Source: Lutacidiplasma sp049802875 | GTDB lineage: Archaea; Thermoplasmatota; Thermoplasmata; Lutacidiplasmatales; UBA184 | DNA length: 64,000 nucleotides | NCBI GenBank assembly: GCA_049802875.1 | Contig: JBARNH010000028.1 | Location: 1-64,000, forward strand | Direction of reading: 5' to 3' | In this document: in pieces, positions 1 to 8,625 of the stretch | How positions within the stretch are numbered: the first letter of the stretch is position 1 | How the letters are laid out: each line of letters starts with the position of its first letter | Notes under the pieces: model-generated | Seen by the model: only the letters and a program-made list of their open reading frames with translations | Told to the model about the DNA's origin: nothing | Database searches by the model: none | Translations under genes and position numbers: made by a program

Positions 1-1
1 G

Positions 2-103
2 TTTTCCGAGAAGGAGTGGAACGACGTCAACTACCGGCTGACGGTGTGCGCCCTCACTTCGCACGTCCGTCGGCCGCCGGTGCGAGAAGTCTGGTCGAGG
101 TGA
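2..103 (+). CDS. C-terminal end of an unknown protein, cut by window edge
   Basis: A reading frame enters from the left edge and runs 33 codons to a TGA at 101-103. It encodes a plausible globular tail (FSEKEWNDVNYRLT then a basic end), whereas the overlapping frame that continues into the next gene looks like noise here. Too little remains to assign a family. The call rests only on composition of the frame. Confidence 0.35.
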   Translation, partial: FSEKEWNDVNYRLTVCALTSHVRRPPVREVWSR

Positions 104-123
104 GGCTGCTTAACTTATGGGCA

Positions 124-651
124 ATGGGGACCGTTCTGTTTGATTCGCTTTCACGGCAGTGGAGTATCACTTCCGAAGTCTACTATCAGGGATACGCCCC
201 GCCCGTCAACGAACCTGTGTCCTACTCTATAACGGATACATTGGTCCCGGGGAACAGCAGCCTCTACCTCTTGTATGCGTGGGGAGGGGAATTTGACGAA
301 GGAGTGATGGTGTACTCAACCGCCCCAGTGAGCGGTTACGTCACCGTGAGTTCTACGAGCACTAGTTATCAGGTCCAAGGATTTAGCGTCGACGTCGGGG
401 TCGACCTTTACGGGGTGTCGACTACTTCGACGATAGTATCTGATCACTGGTCGCAGACAAGCTCCTCCACCTCCTCCAAGACCCTTAAGTGGAGCCTCTA
501 TGGAAACAGTCTGACTGTTCCAGTCTGCTACACTGTCTACGGAGTAGGCGGTTCGAGTTCGTCCTCGTCGACTTCTGCGGATGCCGTCCGCATCTGGGGG
601 TATGCTCCCACCGACTCCAGCGGAACGTATAGCTGTCCGATTCCTACTTGA
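124..651 (+). CDS. Ser/Thr/Tyr-rich surface-like protein, hypothetical
   Basis: About 175 residues from an in-frame ATG at 124. The frame is open further upstream, but that stretch looks non-coding and overlaps the tail of the previous gene. The protein is rich in Ser, Thr, Tyr, Val and Gly, with a serine run near residue 145 and a Ser/Thr tract near residue 115, as in beta-rich cell-surface proteins. No signal peptide is visible from this start, so the true N-terminus may differ. The next gene is also surface-like and starts about 30 nt downstream, so the two may be co-transcribed. I do not recognise the family. Confidence 0.5.
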   Translation: MGTVLFDSLSRQWSITSEVYYQGYAPPVNEPVSYSITDTLVPGNSSLYLLYAWGGEFDEGVMVYSTAPVSGYVTVSSTSTSYQVQGFSVDVGVDLYGVSTTSTIVSDHWSQTSSSTSSKTLKWSLYGNSLTVPVCYTVYGVGGSSSSSSTSADAVRIWGYAPTDSSGTYSCPIPT

Positions 652-683
652 ACCAATATGGCGCGTCCATCGCGCGTGCGAGA

Positions 684-1994
684 ATGACGATTGGCAAACG
701 ACTCGCGGAGCACCGCGCTCTTGCGATTGGGGCTGCCGCCCTCGTAATTCTCGCGGGAGGGCTGGGAGGGTACTTCATTCTGAATCATCTGGGCGGCGGG
801 GGAGTCGTGACGGTGGACGACGGCCCGACCTTCTACAAGGCTCTGGGGAGTGTCAATTTGTCGGTCGCCGATGTCATGGGGGGTCCCTGGATTCTCTCTC
901 AGGTATTTGGGATCGCGACTCCAGTGCCATCGAGCCCGAGCGTGTTCGGATGGCCTGGCTCCTATCCCATGACGCTTAGCAGCTGTCAAGCCGCGTTCAA
1001 CGGACTGACCATCTGGAACGGTTCGATACCCCTGTTCGACGGCACCTTCAATTCTGGAACTGCGCCATTCTGGCAGCTCGTCTACTTCTCCAACGTGTCC
1101 CAACAACTCTTGGTCGGGACCGACGTGCTGGACGTCGTCCACGTATTCTCTCCTATCGCTATGTCGAGCGCCTGTGCGATGTATTCCGGATTGGGGGTTG
1201 AGCCCTGGGTGAGCTCCTGGACCTTCGATCGTTGGGCGTTCCCGGCCAACTCTCCGGCGATGGCCGCCTCGGCGTGGAACGCCGTAGGAGAGAGCTTCGT
1301 GACGTCGCTGGCGAAGCAGCCAACTGAAATGTATTACATGGGAGATCTGAATTTTGGATCGGGTCAACCCGCGGGAACCCAGACTAAGTTCTTCTTGTGT
1401 GGCACGGTCGGCTCGGCCGGCGTGACCCAGGGTCTCGACGTCTTCACGAACGTGTACGATACTGCAGATGTGACGGGTTGGTTCAACTATACGTTGGGCT
1501 GCACGCCGACGTACGACAACTTCACTGCAATTCCTGTGGAGATGAAGTTCTTCAACTCGACCGTCGACAACGGGGCTACCACGATGGCTCTCCGTCAGGC
1601 ATTCCAGCTTCTTTCGATATGGAACTCGACGTATTCGCCGAGTGGTTCCTTAGGGATCAACAGTTGGATGATTAGCCTGAATCTGACCAGTGGTAGCGGA
1701 CATCGGGTAGCGGTTTCTGGCTCCGGCTGCTCTGCTTGGGTTCCGTCCTTAGGTTACTGCGCTGCGAATTCATCCGGTTGGTATGCAGTCCTGATCTCTG
1801 GGAACGGTGGCTGGCAGGGAAGTTTCGGGGCTTCACCCTCCGGGCCCGGTTGGGACTACCCCGTCATTCCGCTCGCCAGCAACGAGAGCTTGGCCGTGAT
1901 CGTACCCTCGAGCTGGAACGTCTCGGGGTACTCGCTGGACGTAACGTCGACTACCACCCAGCTTCCCCTGTTCGGATCGACCGTGTTCTCCTGA
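684..1994 (+). CDS. Membrane-anchored extracytoplasmic protein, hypothetical
   Basis: About 436 residues from ATG 684; an alternative TTG at 648 would add 12 residues and overlap the previous stop. A short basic N-terminus precedes one membrane segment at about residues 13-36 (AIGAAALVILAGG...), then a long domain rich in Ser, Asn, Trp and Tyr with several N-x-S/T sequons. This is the layout of an archaeal signal-anchored surface glycoprotein with the bulk outside the cell. Paired cysteines in the ectodomain could form disulfides. No known enzyme motif was seen. With the gene at 124 it forms a likely two-gene surface unit beside an insertion sequence. Confidence 0.65.
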   Translation: MTIGKRLAEHRALAIGAAALVILAGGLGGYFILNHLGGGGVVTVDDGPTFYKALGSVNLSVADVMGGPWILSQVFGIATPVPSSPSVFGWPGSYPMTLSSCQAAFNGLTIWNGSIPLFDGTFNSGTAPFWQLVYFSNVSQQLLVGTDVLDVVHVFSPIAMSSACAMYSGLGVEPWVSSWTFDRWAFPANSPAMAASAWNAVGESFVTSLAKQPTEMYYMGDLNFGSGQPAGTQTKFFLCGTVGSAGVTQGLDVFTNVYDTADVTGWFNYTLGCTPTYDNFTAIPVEMKFFNSTVDNGATTMALRQAFQLLSIWNSTYSPSGSLGINSWMISLNLTSGSGHRVAVSGSGCSAWVPSLGYCAANSSGWYAVLISGNGGWQGSFGASPSGPGWDYPVIPLASNESLAVIVPSSWNVSGYSLDVTSTTTQLPLFGSTVFS

Positions 1995-2315
1995 AAGGCA
2001 CATTCGCAGACACCGAGACCACCGAGGCGGCTTCGTCAGGGCGGCATCGTTTTTCCCCGGCGGAGGATCGGCGTTCCGCGACTCTACTCCTCCGTAAGTG
2101 TGGCAGCCGGGTGACTGGAGGGAGCTGCGCACCCGCGTGAAGGCGGCGCGAGCGGTGGTCACGACCACGCAAGGCTTGGCCGAGACGCTCGCGCGCGGCG
2201 GGCGCAAGGCGGCGCGATTCTTCGCACGGTTCGGGATCAGCGAAGTTCTGTTTCAACGCGGCGTCTCCCCCTCGGTCCCCCGCCCAGAAGGTGATGCGAC
2301 CGACGGTGTAGGCAC
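1995..2315. other. Gene-free stretch between surface gene and transposase
   Basis: About 320 bases. A plus-strand frame at 2098-2358 encodes an Arg/Ala-rich string without family features and overlaps the transposase end, so I do not call it. The stretch probably contains the left end of the insertion sequence, but no terminal inverted repeat could be matched confidently. Confidence 0.4.
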
Positions 2316-3842
2316 TCAGCTTTCTGGAGCGCCTGACGTTACTCCGAACCCGGGGTAGCCATCGCCCCGGAGTGCGCTGCCTACTACATCGAGGAACTTG
2401 ATCCCCCGCTTCCGGCAAGTTCGATACACCGTCAACAGTCGCTCCAACACCCATGCGCCCATCCACGAGCGGCGTCCTCCGCTGATCTTCCGGAACAGCA
2501 CGCCCTGCCTCACCTGGGTCTCGGCCTCGTTGTTGTGCCACGGAACCCCGGGCTCGATCACGAAGGTGAACAACTGCCCCCGACGATGTCGGAGCTCCTT
2601 CGCGATCCGGGTCGCATCGGCGTCCCTCCACGGCTCGTTGAGGAGGCGGGTGAGCACTCGCCTCGCCGATCGCTCCACCCTACGTCGTAATCGCGGCGGG
2701 GCCTGGGGGCTTCCTTCGGACCAGTGGATCGCTCCTCGAAGAATCCTCCGAACTCCGTCGGCGAACCGAAGGAACTCCTCGTGGGGACGGCCCGCGCTCA
2801 TCAGCTTGGGTTCGACCGCACGGAGGAGTGGCCGCGGCTCCACTCGATGGGTCCACTCCGCTCGTTCCAGCCACCGATTTACGTGGAGGAGGTCGAGTTG
2901 ATGCGTCGCGGTCGTGAGGCAGTCGTACGGGTCCCAGGCATTGCGCACAAGGGTCCCCTCGAACCCGTCGAGCATCTCGTGCACCACATCCTGGCCGCGG
3001 CTCGGGGCGATCCGATAGACGACGGCCTGGAGATGGGAGAACACCCACATCCAGCCGTTCTGGCCGCCGATCCGGAAGGAGGTCTCGTCCCCGTGGACCA
3101 CGGGGACGGTGCGCACTTGTTCTTTCAGGCCCTCGTAGAGCGGCCCGAGCGCCTCGGCGGCCTGCCGCTCCATCTGGAGCACGGCCGCGGGGCTCACGAC
3201 GACCCCGTGGCTCTCTCTCAGACCGTCGACGATCTTCGGAACGCTCCGCCCGAGCATCCGAAGGTGGACCACTCGGGCCATCAGCGCGAACCCGAAGGGA
3301 CGGTTCCGAGGGTAGGGCGATGGGGGCTCGACTCGACGGTGACATCCCGGACAGGTGTAGCGAGGGATCTCCACGTCGAAGATCAAGGGCTGAGACGGAG
3401 GGAGGTCGGTGATTGTCCGACGACGGATCTCGAACGGCTCACCGAGGTGTGAGCCGCACTCGCCACACCGCTCCAAGTGGAGTCGGAGGGGAGGCGAGTT
3501 GGGGACGGGGCGCTCGCGCGAGCGTCCCTCGTGGCCCTGCTGGCCGCCCGTTGGCTGCGGCTCGCGAGGTCGGGAGGGTCGTCGATAGAACACTCGGCTC
3601 GACGGAATCCCTCCGGCCTCGGCGGTCAGGTCGGAAGCGGCGAGGAAGGGGGCGGAGGCCTTGATGCGACGGAGCTCCTCCTGGAGCCGTCGGTTCTTCT
3701 CGCGAAGTTCGCGGACCTCCTTCTCCAACTCGTTGGCCTTTTCCAGGCGCTTGCGGACGGCCTTCCGCTCCTCCGGGTCGAGGGTGATCGACTCGTCGTC
3801 CTCGTCGGAGGGGAACAGTTCCGCAGCGTCCTGGGCGTACAC
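2316..3842 (-). mobile_element. IS66-family transposase (single-ORF type)
   Basis: Full-length 508-residue transposase starting at GTG 3842, directly preceded by a purine-rich G run. Order of parts: acidic N-terminus; coiled coil at about 25-62; Gln/Gly/Arg linker; IS66 zinc finger with C126, C129, C164 and C167; and the DDE domain with D252 (HGDET), D304 (NAWDPYD) and E439 (NNEAE). All catalytic residues are present and there is no stop or frameshift, so the enzyme could be active. No accessory tnpA/tnpB ORFs flank it, which matches the ISBst12-type single-gene branch of IS66. Element ends could not be defined. It lies between surface-protein genes and housekeeping genes, marking an accessory boundary. 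Confidence 0.9.
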
Positions 3843-4258
3843 CTCCCCCTCGAATGAGGGAGAAGCAGTTCACCGGAAAGTACTATCGTTCGTAACGTAT
3901 GGGGCTCTCAAGCGGTCCGGAAAGGTGAGTGGTTACTCTCAGAATTCGGCCTAACCTTCCTGGCGCGGTCGTCTCTGTGGGGCGACTTCGCGGCTGCGGA
4001 CACCATGACTCCGGTGCCATGTCGGCTACCGTCCATAATGCTTACTTCGGGACCCCGGTGTGCTATTTTCTATTCCACAGGAAGGGGCTACACAGAGAGC
4101 GATCCGCCCATAAACCCGACACCCTCGCACGTCGGAGGAGGGGCAAGAAGGGACGCCGGGGGCGGTAGAACCACTGGCTTCGAACCCTTTCCAGCTCAAA
4201 ACCCCCGTGTCCACTCGTCCCCTGGGGTCGAATGGTCAGTTCTGGGGGCCCGCGGCGG
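3843..4258. other. Gene-free stretch beside the transposase
   Basis: About 416 bases between the transposase start and the 3' end of the oxidoreductase gene. Several short frames cross it but none has family features or a supporting start signal. Two short direct repeats (CCGGAAAG at about 3872 and 3918) lie just outside the transposase start. No tRNA fold could be built from the TTCGAA-containing segment near 4180. Confidence 0.4.
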
Positions 4259-5305
4259 TCAATTCGAGGGCTCGGCCGCCAGGTCAGCGATCTTGAGGAG
4301 CTGCTTTCCGATGTTCTCCCCTCGGAACATTCTAGCCAGCGCGTCCGGGGCGTTCTCCAGACCGACCGCGACGTCCTCCTTCGACTTTAGTTGCCCCGTG
4401 TCGAGCCAACCCCGGAGCACGGCGATCGCCTCGGGAAACCGGTCGAAGTAATCCCGGCCCAGCAAGCCCTCCATTCGCCCGTTCACCATGCACAAATTCA
4501 GGTAGTTCAGCGGGCCCGGAGGTTGCACTTTTTGCCCATAGAGAGCAGTGCCGCCGCAGACAACGACGCGACCATTTCGCCGGAGTCGGCCCAGGCCCTC
4601 GTCCAGGATCGCTCCGCCCACATTGTCAAAGAAGATGTCGATCCCGTCCGGGCACAGGGCGTCGAGCCGCGCGGCTACGTTCTCGGTGCGATGGTCGATC
4701 ACCGCGTCGATGCCGGCCGTGTCGAGGAGCCAGTCGCACTTCTGTCGGCCGCCCGCAATCCCGATCACCCGGAGTCCCTGGATCTTGGCGATCTGGGCGG
4801 CGATCGAACCCACGCCTCCGGCCGCGGCCGTCACGACAAAGGTCTCGCCCCGGTGCGGCCGCCCCACGTCGAGCACCCCGAAGTAGGCAACCAACCCTGT
4901 GATCCCGAGGGTTCCGACCGCGAGGTTCGGCGGGACCCCGGCGGGGGCTTTGTAGGTGTCGATGAACGCGTGGCCGTCGGTGAGCGAGTAGTCCTCCCAG
5001 CCGACGAACCCTACGAGGAGGTCGCCGGGGGCCCACCCCGGATGCCTGGATTCGATCACGACGGACGCCGCCTGGCTTTGCATCACGTCCCCGATCGACA
5101 TGCCTCCCTGCTCGGGCGGAGCGGACATGTGGAGAAGGCTGGTGGGAGCAAACGAGATCCAGAGGTTCCGGACGAGGGCTTGTCCTTCGGTGGGTGAGGG
5201 GATCGCACCGGACTCCACCCATCGGAAGTTGTGTTGCCCGATCGGGCCCTCCGCCCGCTGAGCGAAAAGCCATTGCCGATTCGGTCCCAATGCTTTAGAG
5301 CTCAC
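4259..5305 (-). CDS. NADP-dependent oxidoreductase, zinc-independent MDR family
   Basis: About 348 residues from GTG 5305; the frame is open a further 300 nt upstream, but that part is Arg/Pro noise and a TATA-like element lies between the two. It matches the leukotriene B4 12-hydroxydehydrogenase/CurA-like branch of medium-chain reductases, which reduce enone double bonds with NADPH. The Rossmann nucleotide motif AAAGGVGS is at about 160-167, followed by DNVGG and the NGRMEG region typical of this branch. No zinc-binding cysteine cluster is present. It is transcribed convergently to the transposase side and divergently from msrB, as a probable monocistronic gene. Confidence 0.85.
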   Translation of the reverse strand: MSSKALGPNRQWLFAQRAEGPIGQHNFRWVESGAIPSPTEGQALVRNLWISFAPTSLLHMSAPPEQGGMSIGDVMQSQAASVVIESRHPGWAPGDLLVGFVGWEDYSLTDGHAFIDTYKAPAGVPPNLAVGTLGITGLVAYFGVLDVGRPHRGETFVVTAAAGGVGSIAAQIAKIQGLRVIGIAGGRQKCDWLLDTAGIDAVIDHRTENVAARLDALCPDGIDIFFDNVGGAILDEGLGRLRRNGRVVVCGGTALYGQKVQPPGPLNYLNLCMVNGRMEGLLGRDYFDRFPEAIAVLRGWLDTGQLKSKEDVAVGLENAPDALARMFRGENIGKQLLKIADLAAEPSN

Positions 5306-5350
5306 CGACCCCTCCGCATCGGGGGAATCCGCCGCACAAAACGGCCGGGG

Positions 5351-5360
5351 GTAAATATAG
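5351..5360 (-). promoter_or_regulatory. TATA-like element for the MDR reductase gene
   Basis: Minus-strand CTATATTTAC in a G+C-rich background, about 45-55 nt upstream of GTG 5305. This places a transcription start near 5328 and supports GTG 5305 over the longer frame. Confidence 0.5.
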
Positions 5361-5531
5361 AGCGGATCAGCTCCCGGGTGCCGGAGTCGACGCCGAACAA
5401 GGGGGTCCACTTTCCCCGGCTCGGTCCCGGCCTGTTGCCGAGCCTGTGGGTCGAACGGATCAGCCGGGGGTTTCGAGCACGACCGGCGACCGCGAGTCTC
5501 CCCTAATATCCGACCGTGACCGTGCTGGGTT

Positions 5532-5930
5532 ATGGCGACCGAACCCATCCCCCAGCTCCGGAAACTCAATCGCGCGGAGGAGCGGGTCATCCTGCACGGG
5601 GGCACCGAGGCCCCCTTCTCGGGCGAGTACGAGCATCTCTCTCAAGCCGGTACGTACACGTGTAAGCAGTGCGGAGCTCCGCTGTACCGCTCCTCCGACA
5701 AATTCGACGCGGGGTGCGGTTGGCCAAGCTTCGACCAGGAGATCGCGGGCGCTATTCGACGGATCCCGGACCGTGACGGGGAACGGGTGGAGATTCGGTG
5801 CGCGAGGTGCGGAGGACACCTGGGTCACGTTTTCGAGGGGGAGCGCTTCACTCCCCGGAATACGCGGCACTGCGTGAACTCGATCTCCCTCCTCTTCGTC
5901 CCGGACCCTCCGCCGCCAACGAAGACGTGA
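5532..5930 (+). CDS. msrB: Peptide methionine-R-sulfoxide reductase
   Basis: 132 residues, full length. It reduces the R-epimer of methionine sulfoxide in proteins. The structural zinc site is C44/C47 and C90/C93 (CKQCG and CARCGG). The catalytic cysteine is C114 in RHCVNS, the counterpart of the canonical R-x-C-x-N-S. GCGWPSF and GHLGHVF motifs are intact. The S-epimer enzyme msrA lies at 8626, so both repair activities are encoded within 4 kb but not in one operon. The gene is followed by a CDGSH Fe-S protein on the same strand. Confidence 0.95.
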   Translation: MATEPIPQLRKLNRAEERVILHGGTEAPFSGEYEHLSQAGTYTCKQCGAPLYRSSDKFDAGCGWPSFDQEIAGAIRRIPDRDGERVEIRCARCGGHLGHVFEGERFTPRNTRHCVNSISLLFVPDPPPPTKT

Positions 5931-6027
5931 GACCGCCGGGCCGACGGGGCCCTCACCCGTGGACGGAATGATCCGAGGCCGGGTTCACCGGGAGGTTATC
6001 TCCTCGGGAGCGTGAAGGGGAGCACCC

Positions 6028-6204
6028 ATGGCGAAGGTAGTCGTTCACTCGATCGAGAACGGCCCCAACCTCGTTCTCGTCGACGGGAAGGCGGACGTCG
6101 AATTCTGTCGGTGCGGCCACTCGGAGCACAAACCGTTCTGCGACGGGACTCACCGGAAGGTCAACTTCCGCGCGCCGGCCGAGAAGACCATCGTCGTCGA
6201 GTAG
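6028..6204 (+). CDS. CDGSH-type iron-sulfur protein (58 residues)
   Basis: A 58-residue ORF from ATG 6028 to TAG 6202-6204. It has one complete CDGSH motif: C27-x-C29, then H-S-E-H-K-P-F, C38-D-G-T-H42. These are the three cysteines and one histidine that ligate the pH-labile 2Fe-2S cluster of mitoNEET-type proteins. Small one-domain CDGSH proteins are common in archaea and are thought to act in redox or cluster transfer. It follows msrB by about 100 nt. Its last 44 nt overlap the 3' end of the convergent methyltransferase gene. Confidence 0.92.
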   Translation: MAKVVVHSIENGPNLVLVDGKADVEFCRCGHSEHKPFCDGTHRKVNFRAPAEKTIVVE

Positions 6205-6997
6205 CGTTCCCCTTCCGCGGTCGGGAGGCACCCCGCACCGGTCTCCCGGGGTCGCCGCCGAGCACCGCCACGTAGAGCCCACGGTCCTTCATGAGCCCGC
6301 GCCGGATAAAGCGGGGGCGAAAGCCGGCCGCCCGGAATGCGGCCAAGTACGTCGGGACCTCGAACAAGCCCATACCGTGGTGCTCCACCCAGTGGCGGAC
6401 CCCCTCCGGGGTGCCGACCAAATGATGCATGTCGAGTACCGACCGGTTTCCGTGCTGCTCGGAGAGGCTCATGCGGGCGATCGGCAACGCTACGGAGCCG
6501 AACGACTGCAGGTGGAGCGAACCGGCGCGATACGTCCTCGAAGTGAGCCACGGTTCGACGATCGCCACCCCGCCCGGAGTGAGATGGGCCGCGAAATTGC
6601 GAACCGTCCGGCGAAGCTCGCGGACGTTCTTCACATACCCGATGGCCGAGAACAGACAGGTGATCGCGTCGAATCTCATCCTGAGGTCGAACTCTTCCAT
6701 CCGACGACGAACGAATCGCACGTGGGGCAAGCTCTTCCGCGCCTCTCGGAGCATCCCCGCACTGGAGTCGAGTCCGGTCGCGTCGAACCAGCGAGAGAGG
6801 TAGCGAAGATGTGCCCCCGTTCCGCACGCGACGTCGAGCAGAGTCTTCGAATGAGGGAGCCCGTACTCTCGAATCAGCCGCCGGACCCGGCGAGCCTCCG
6901 CCTCATAGTCCTTCCAGGCGTAGATCTCGTCGTAGACCCGCGCGGTCAGAGAGTAGGGAGCCCCGGCGACGTGGGGGTGGCTTCGTCGCCCGGACAT
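6161..6997 (-). CDS. Class I SAM-dependent methyltransferase
   Basis: 278 residues. The N-terminal YDEIYAWKDY segment and motif I LLDVACGTG at about 53-61 identify a Rossmann-fold methyltransferase of the small-molecule branch, like N-methyltransferases of amino sugars. Motif II (GLDSS) and the aspartate region DAITCLFSAIGY are intact, and PGGVAIVEPW is the post-motif III segment. The substrate cannot be inferred. The last 15 or so residues are basic and low-complexity and overlap the convergent CDGSH gene by 44 bp, so the C-terminus may have lengthened by loss of an earlier stop. Confidence 0.88.
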   Translation of the reverse strand: MSGRRSHPHVAGAPYSLTARVYDEIYAWKDYEAEARRVRRLIREYGLPHSKTLLDVACGTGAHLRYLSRWFDATGLDSSAGMLREARKSLPHVRFVRRRMEEFDLRMRFDAITCLFSAIGYVKNVRELRRTVRNFAAHLTPGGVAIVEPWLTSRTYRAGSLHLQSFGSVALPIARMSLSEQHGNRSVLDMHHLVGTPEGVRHWVEHHGMGLFEVPTYLAAFRAAGFRPRFIRRGLMKDRGLYVAVLGGDPGRPVRGASRPRKGNATRRRWSSRPARGS

Positions 6998-7065
6998 CGA
7001 GACACCGACCCGAATCCCCTATTGAGTCCGACGCCCGCGCCGTGGATCCGCCCGCTCGCTTCGGC

Positions 7066-7695
7066 CTAGAGCTTCTTGATCCGGTTCACCCACCGGGCGA
7101 CATGGGGGAAGCGGGCAGGGATCTTCTCTCCGACCGTCAGCCAGGGCGAGAGGCCACCATAAATCCCAAAATCGGCGACCGTCGGTTCGTCGAGGATCCA
7201 CTCCCGCCCCTCGAGCATCGATTCGACCATCTCGAAGTAGGAGAACAGGTCCTCCACGAACTCCTTGCGACGATGCTCGAGCACCGACCAAGGTCCGCGA
7301 GCTCGAGTCTGCATCTCTTCGAATACCCAGCGCTCGCGGGCGTCCTTCATGGTGGGGGGGACCTGTGTGACCACCGCCCTCCAGACCCGCTCCTCGAGAA
7401 CGAGGTGACCCCAGTTCTCGAGGGCGCGAGCCAGGCCCGCCTTCCCCGCAGGGATCAAGGGCGGCCGGTCGCGGGTGCGGTCCAGGAACGATGGGATGTC
7501 ATTCCAAAGGATGCACTTCCCGTTCCACTCCAGGGTCGGGATATAGTCCTGTCCGCTCAACCGCAGCAGCTCCTGATGGTCATGGTACGGGGTGTAGACC
7601 GTCTCGAATCGGACCCGTTTGAACCGGAGCATCCGATCCGCGGAGACGCAGTAATGACTGATTGGATGGTAGAACAGGCGCACCCGGTCCGTCAT
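7066..7695 (-). CDS. Glutathione S-transferase-like protein
   Basis: 209 residues with the two-domain GST layout: a thioredoxin-like N-domain (residues 1-75, starting RLFYHPISHYC) with the cis-proline segment YIPTLEWNG and WNDIPSFLDR for gamma-glutamyl contacts, then an all-helical C-domain ending in the helix PTVADFGIYGGLSPW. Most archaea make no glutathione, so the thiol cofactor is unknown. The S-H-Y-C near residues 13-16 could serve as the catalytic site. It follows the methyltransferase on the same strand with a gap of about 70 nt. GST-fold genes in archaea are scarce and probably derive from bacteria. Confidence 0.82.
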   Translation of the reverse strand: MTDRVRLFYHPISHYCVSADRMLRFKRVRFETVYTPYHDHQELLRLSGQDYIPTLEWNGKCILWNDIPSFLDRTRDRPPLIPAGKAGLARALENWGHLVLEERVWRAVVTQVPPTMKDARERWVFEEMQTRARGPWSVLEHRRKEFVEDLFSYFEMVESMLEGREWILDEPTVADFGIYGGLSPWLTVGEKIPARFPHVARWVNRIKKL

Positions 7696-7770
7696 GCTCC
7701 CGCCAAGGAACTCGGGAACTGAAAGCTATCGACCGGCTCTTCTAGCGGTTACCGCCGGGAATCGAACCAC

Positions 7771-8511
7771 TCACTCGTGGCGCGGCCGCTTCCGCCGACG
7801 GGAGTCGTCGTCCGAGGACCGGTCATCCGAGGACGTGTCGTGGCGCCGATACCCGCCCGAACTGCTTCCGTACCGCGGGCGTCCGCCGGCCCCTCCACCG
7901 CTCGACCACCCTCCCGGTTTCCGGCCATATCGCGGAGGTCCGCGGGGGCGGTAGCTGCCTCCACCCCCTCGGTCAGTCCGGCCAAACCCTCCGTCACGTC
8001 GAGGAGGCAGGGTGAACCGGTTGCCGCAAGAGCTGCACTCACCGGTGAGGACCCCCTCGTCGTCGGTGGTGAACTTGAGGGGGGCCCCGCATTGTCGACA
8101 GGGGCGTGCGTTCGACATACCGGCACCGCCGGCGTCGTCCCGGCGACGCGGTCGTTCGTAGCGATCCCCGCGGTCCCGGGGTGCCCGAGGCGGAGAGCTC
8201 CCTTCGGGGACGAAGGTGGTGGTCGTCTCGCATTCGGCGCAGCTGACTTCGAGCATTCCGTCCTCTCGTGCGGAAACCGTCAGGAGGGAGCCGCACTCTG
8301 CGCACTCTGGGCCGCCGGATTCCGGGGAGGAGTCCTCGCTCGCGGGAGTCGCCTCTCCCGACGCGGCAACGGCCGTCCCGAGAGGAAGTGGCCCTTCGAC
8401 GAGCGTCGTTACGCGGTGGCAGTCGGCGCACGTGCCGGTCAGCACCCGGGTCTCCTGGACAGCGTAGGAGACCTCCGAACCGCACCCCGGGCACGTACTC
8501 ACGTCGTCCAC
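7771..8511 (-). CDS. Triple zinc-ribbon protein with RGG-like disordered tail
   Basis: 246 residues. Three zinc ribbons share identical geometry, CxxC-x17-CxxC: C7/C10/C28/C31, C70/C73/C91/C94 and C138/C141/C159/C162. The linkers are acidic (between 1 and 2) and Arg/Asp-rich (between 2 and 3). From about residue 170 the tail is Gly/Arg/Tyr/Ser-rich (RGGGG, YRPRG, RPRYG, GGYRR) and ends in a Ser/Asp then Arg/Lys stretch. RG/RGG tails with zinc ribbons suggest RNA or nucleic-acid binding, but no function is established. Transcribed divergently from msrA. Confidence 0.8.
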   Translation of the reverse strand: MDDVSTCPGCGSEVSYAVQETRVLTGTCADCHRVTTLVEGPLPLGTAVAASGEATPASEDSSPESGGPECAECGSLLTVSAREDGMLEVSCAECETTTTFVPEGSSPPRAPRDRGDRYERPRRRDDAGGAGMSNARPCRQCGAPLKFTTDDEGVLTGECSSCGNRFTLPPRRDGGFGRTDRGGGGSYRPRGPPRYGRKPGGWSSGGGAGGRPRYGSSSGGYRRHDTSSDDRSSDDDSRRRKRPRHE

Positions 8512-8625
8512 CGAGAGTGAAGGAGCCGCGAGACCTCAAAAGGGGGCGCCCTGCCCCCGATGGCCGCCCCAGTGCCCCGGGAGACGGTTTATGCGGCAGC
8601 AGCGTACGCGAGCCGCGGAGGGACC

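Noticed and set aside
2098..2358. 86-codon plus-strand ORF between surface gene and transposase
   Set aside because: Biased Ala/Arg composition, overlaps the transposase 3' end, no recognisable domain.
2094..3936. GTAA ends at 2094 and 3936 (inverted) as terminal repeats of the IS66 element
   Set aside because: IS66 elements often begin GTAA, but the bases after GTAA do not match between the two ends and the flanking 8-mers differ, so no repeat or target duplication is supported.
4130..4215. tRNA-like segment with TTCGAA and GGGACG/CGTCCC ends
   Set aside because: The T-arm does not pair, spacing to the acceptor is wrong, and no D or anticodon arm can be drawn.
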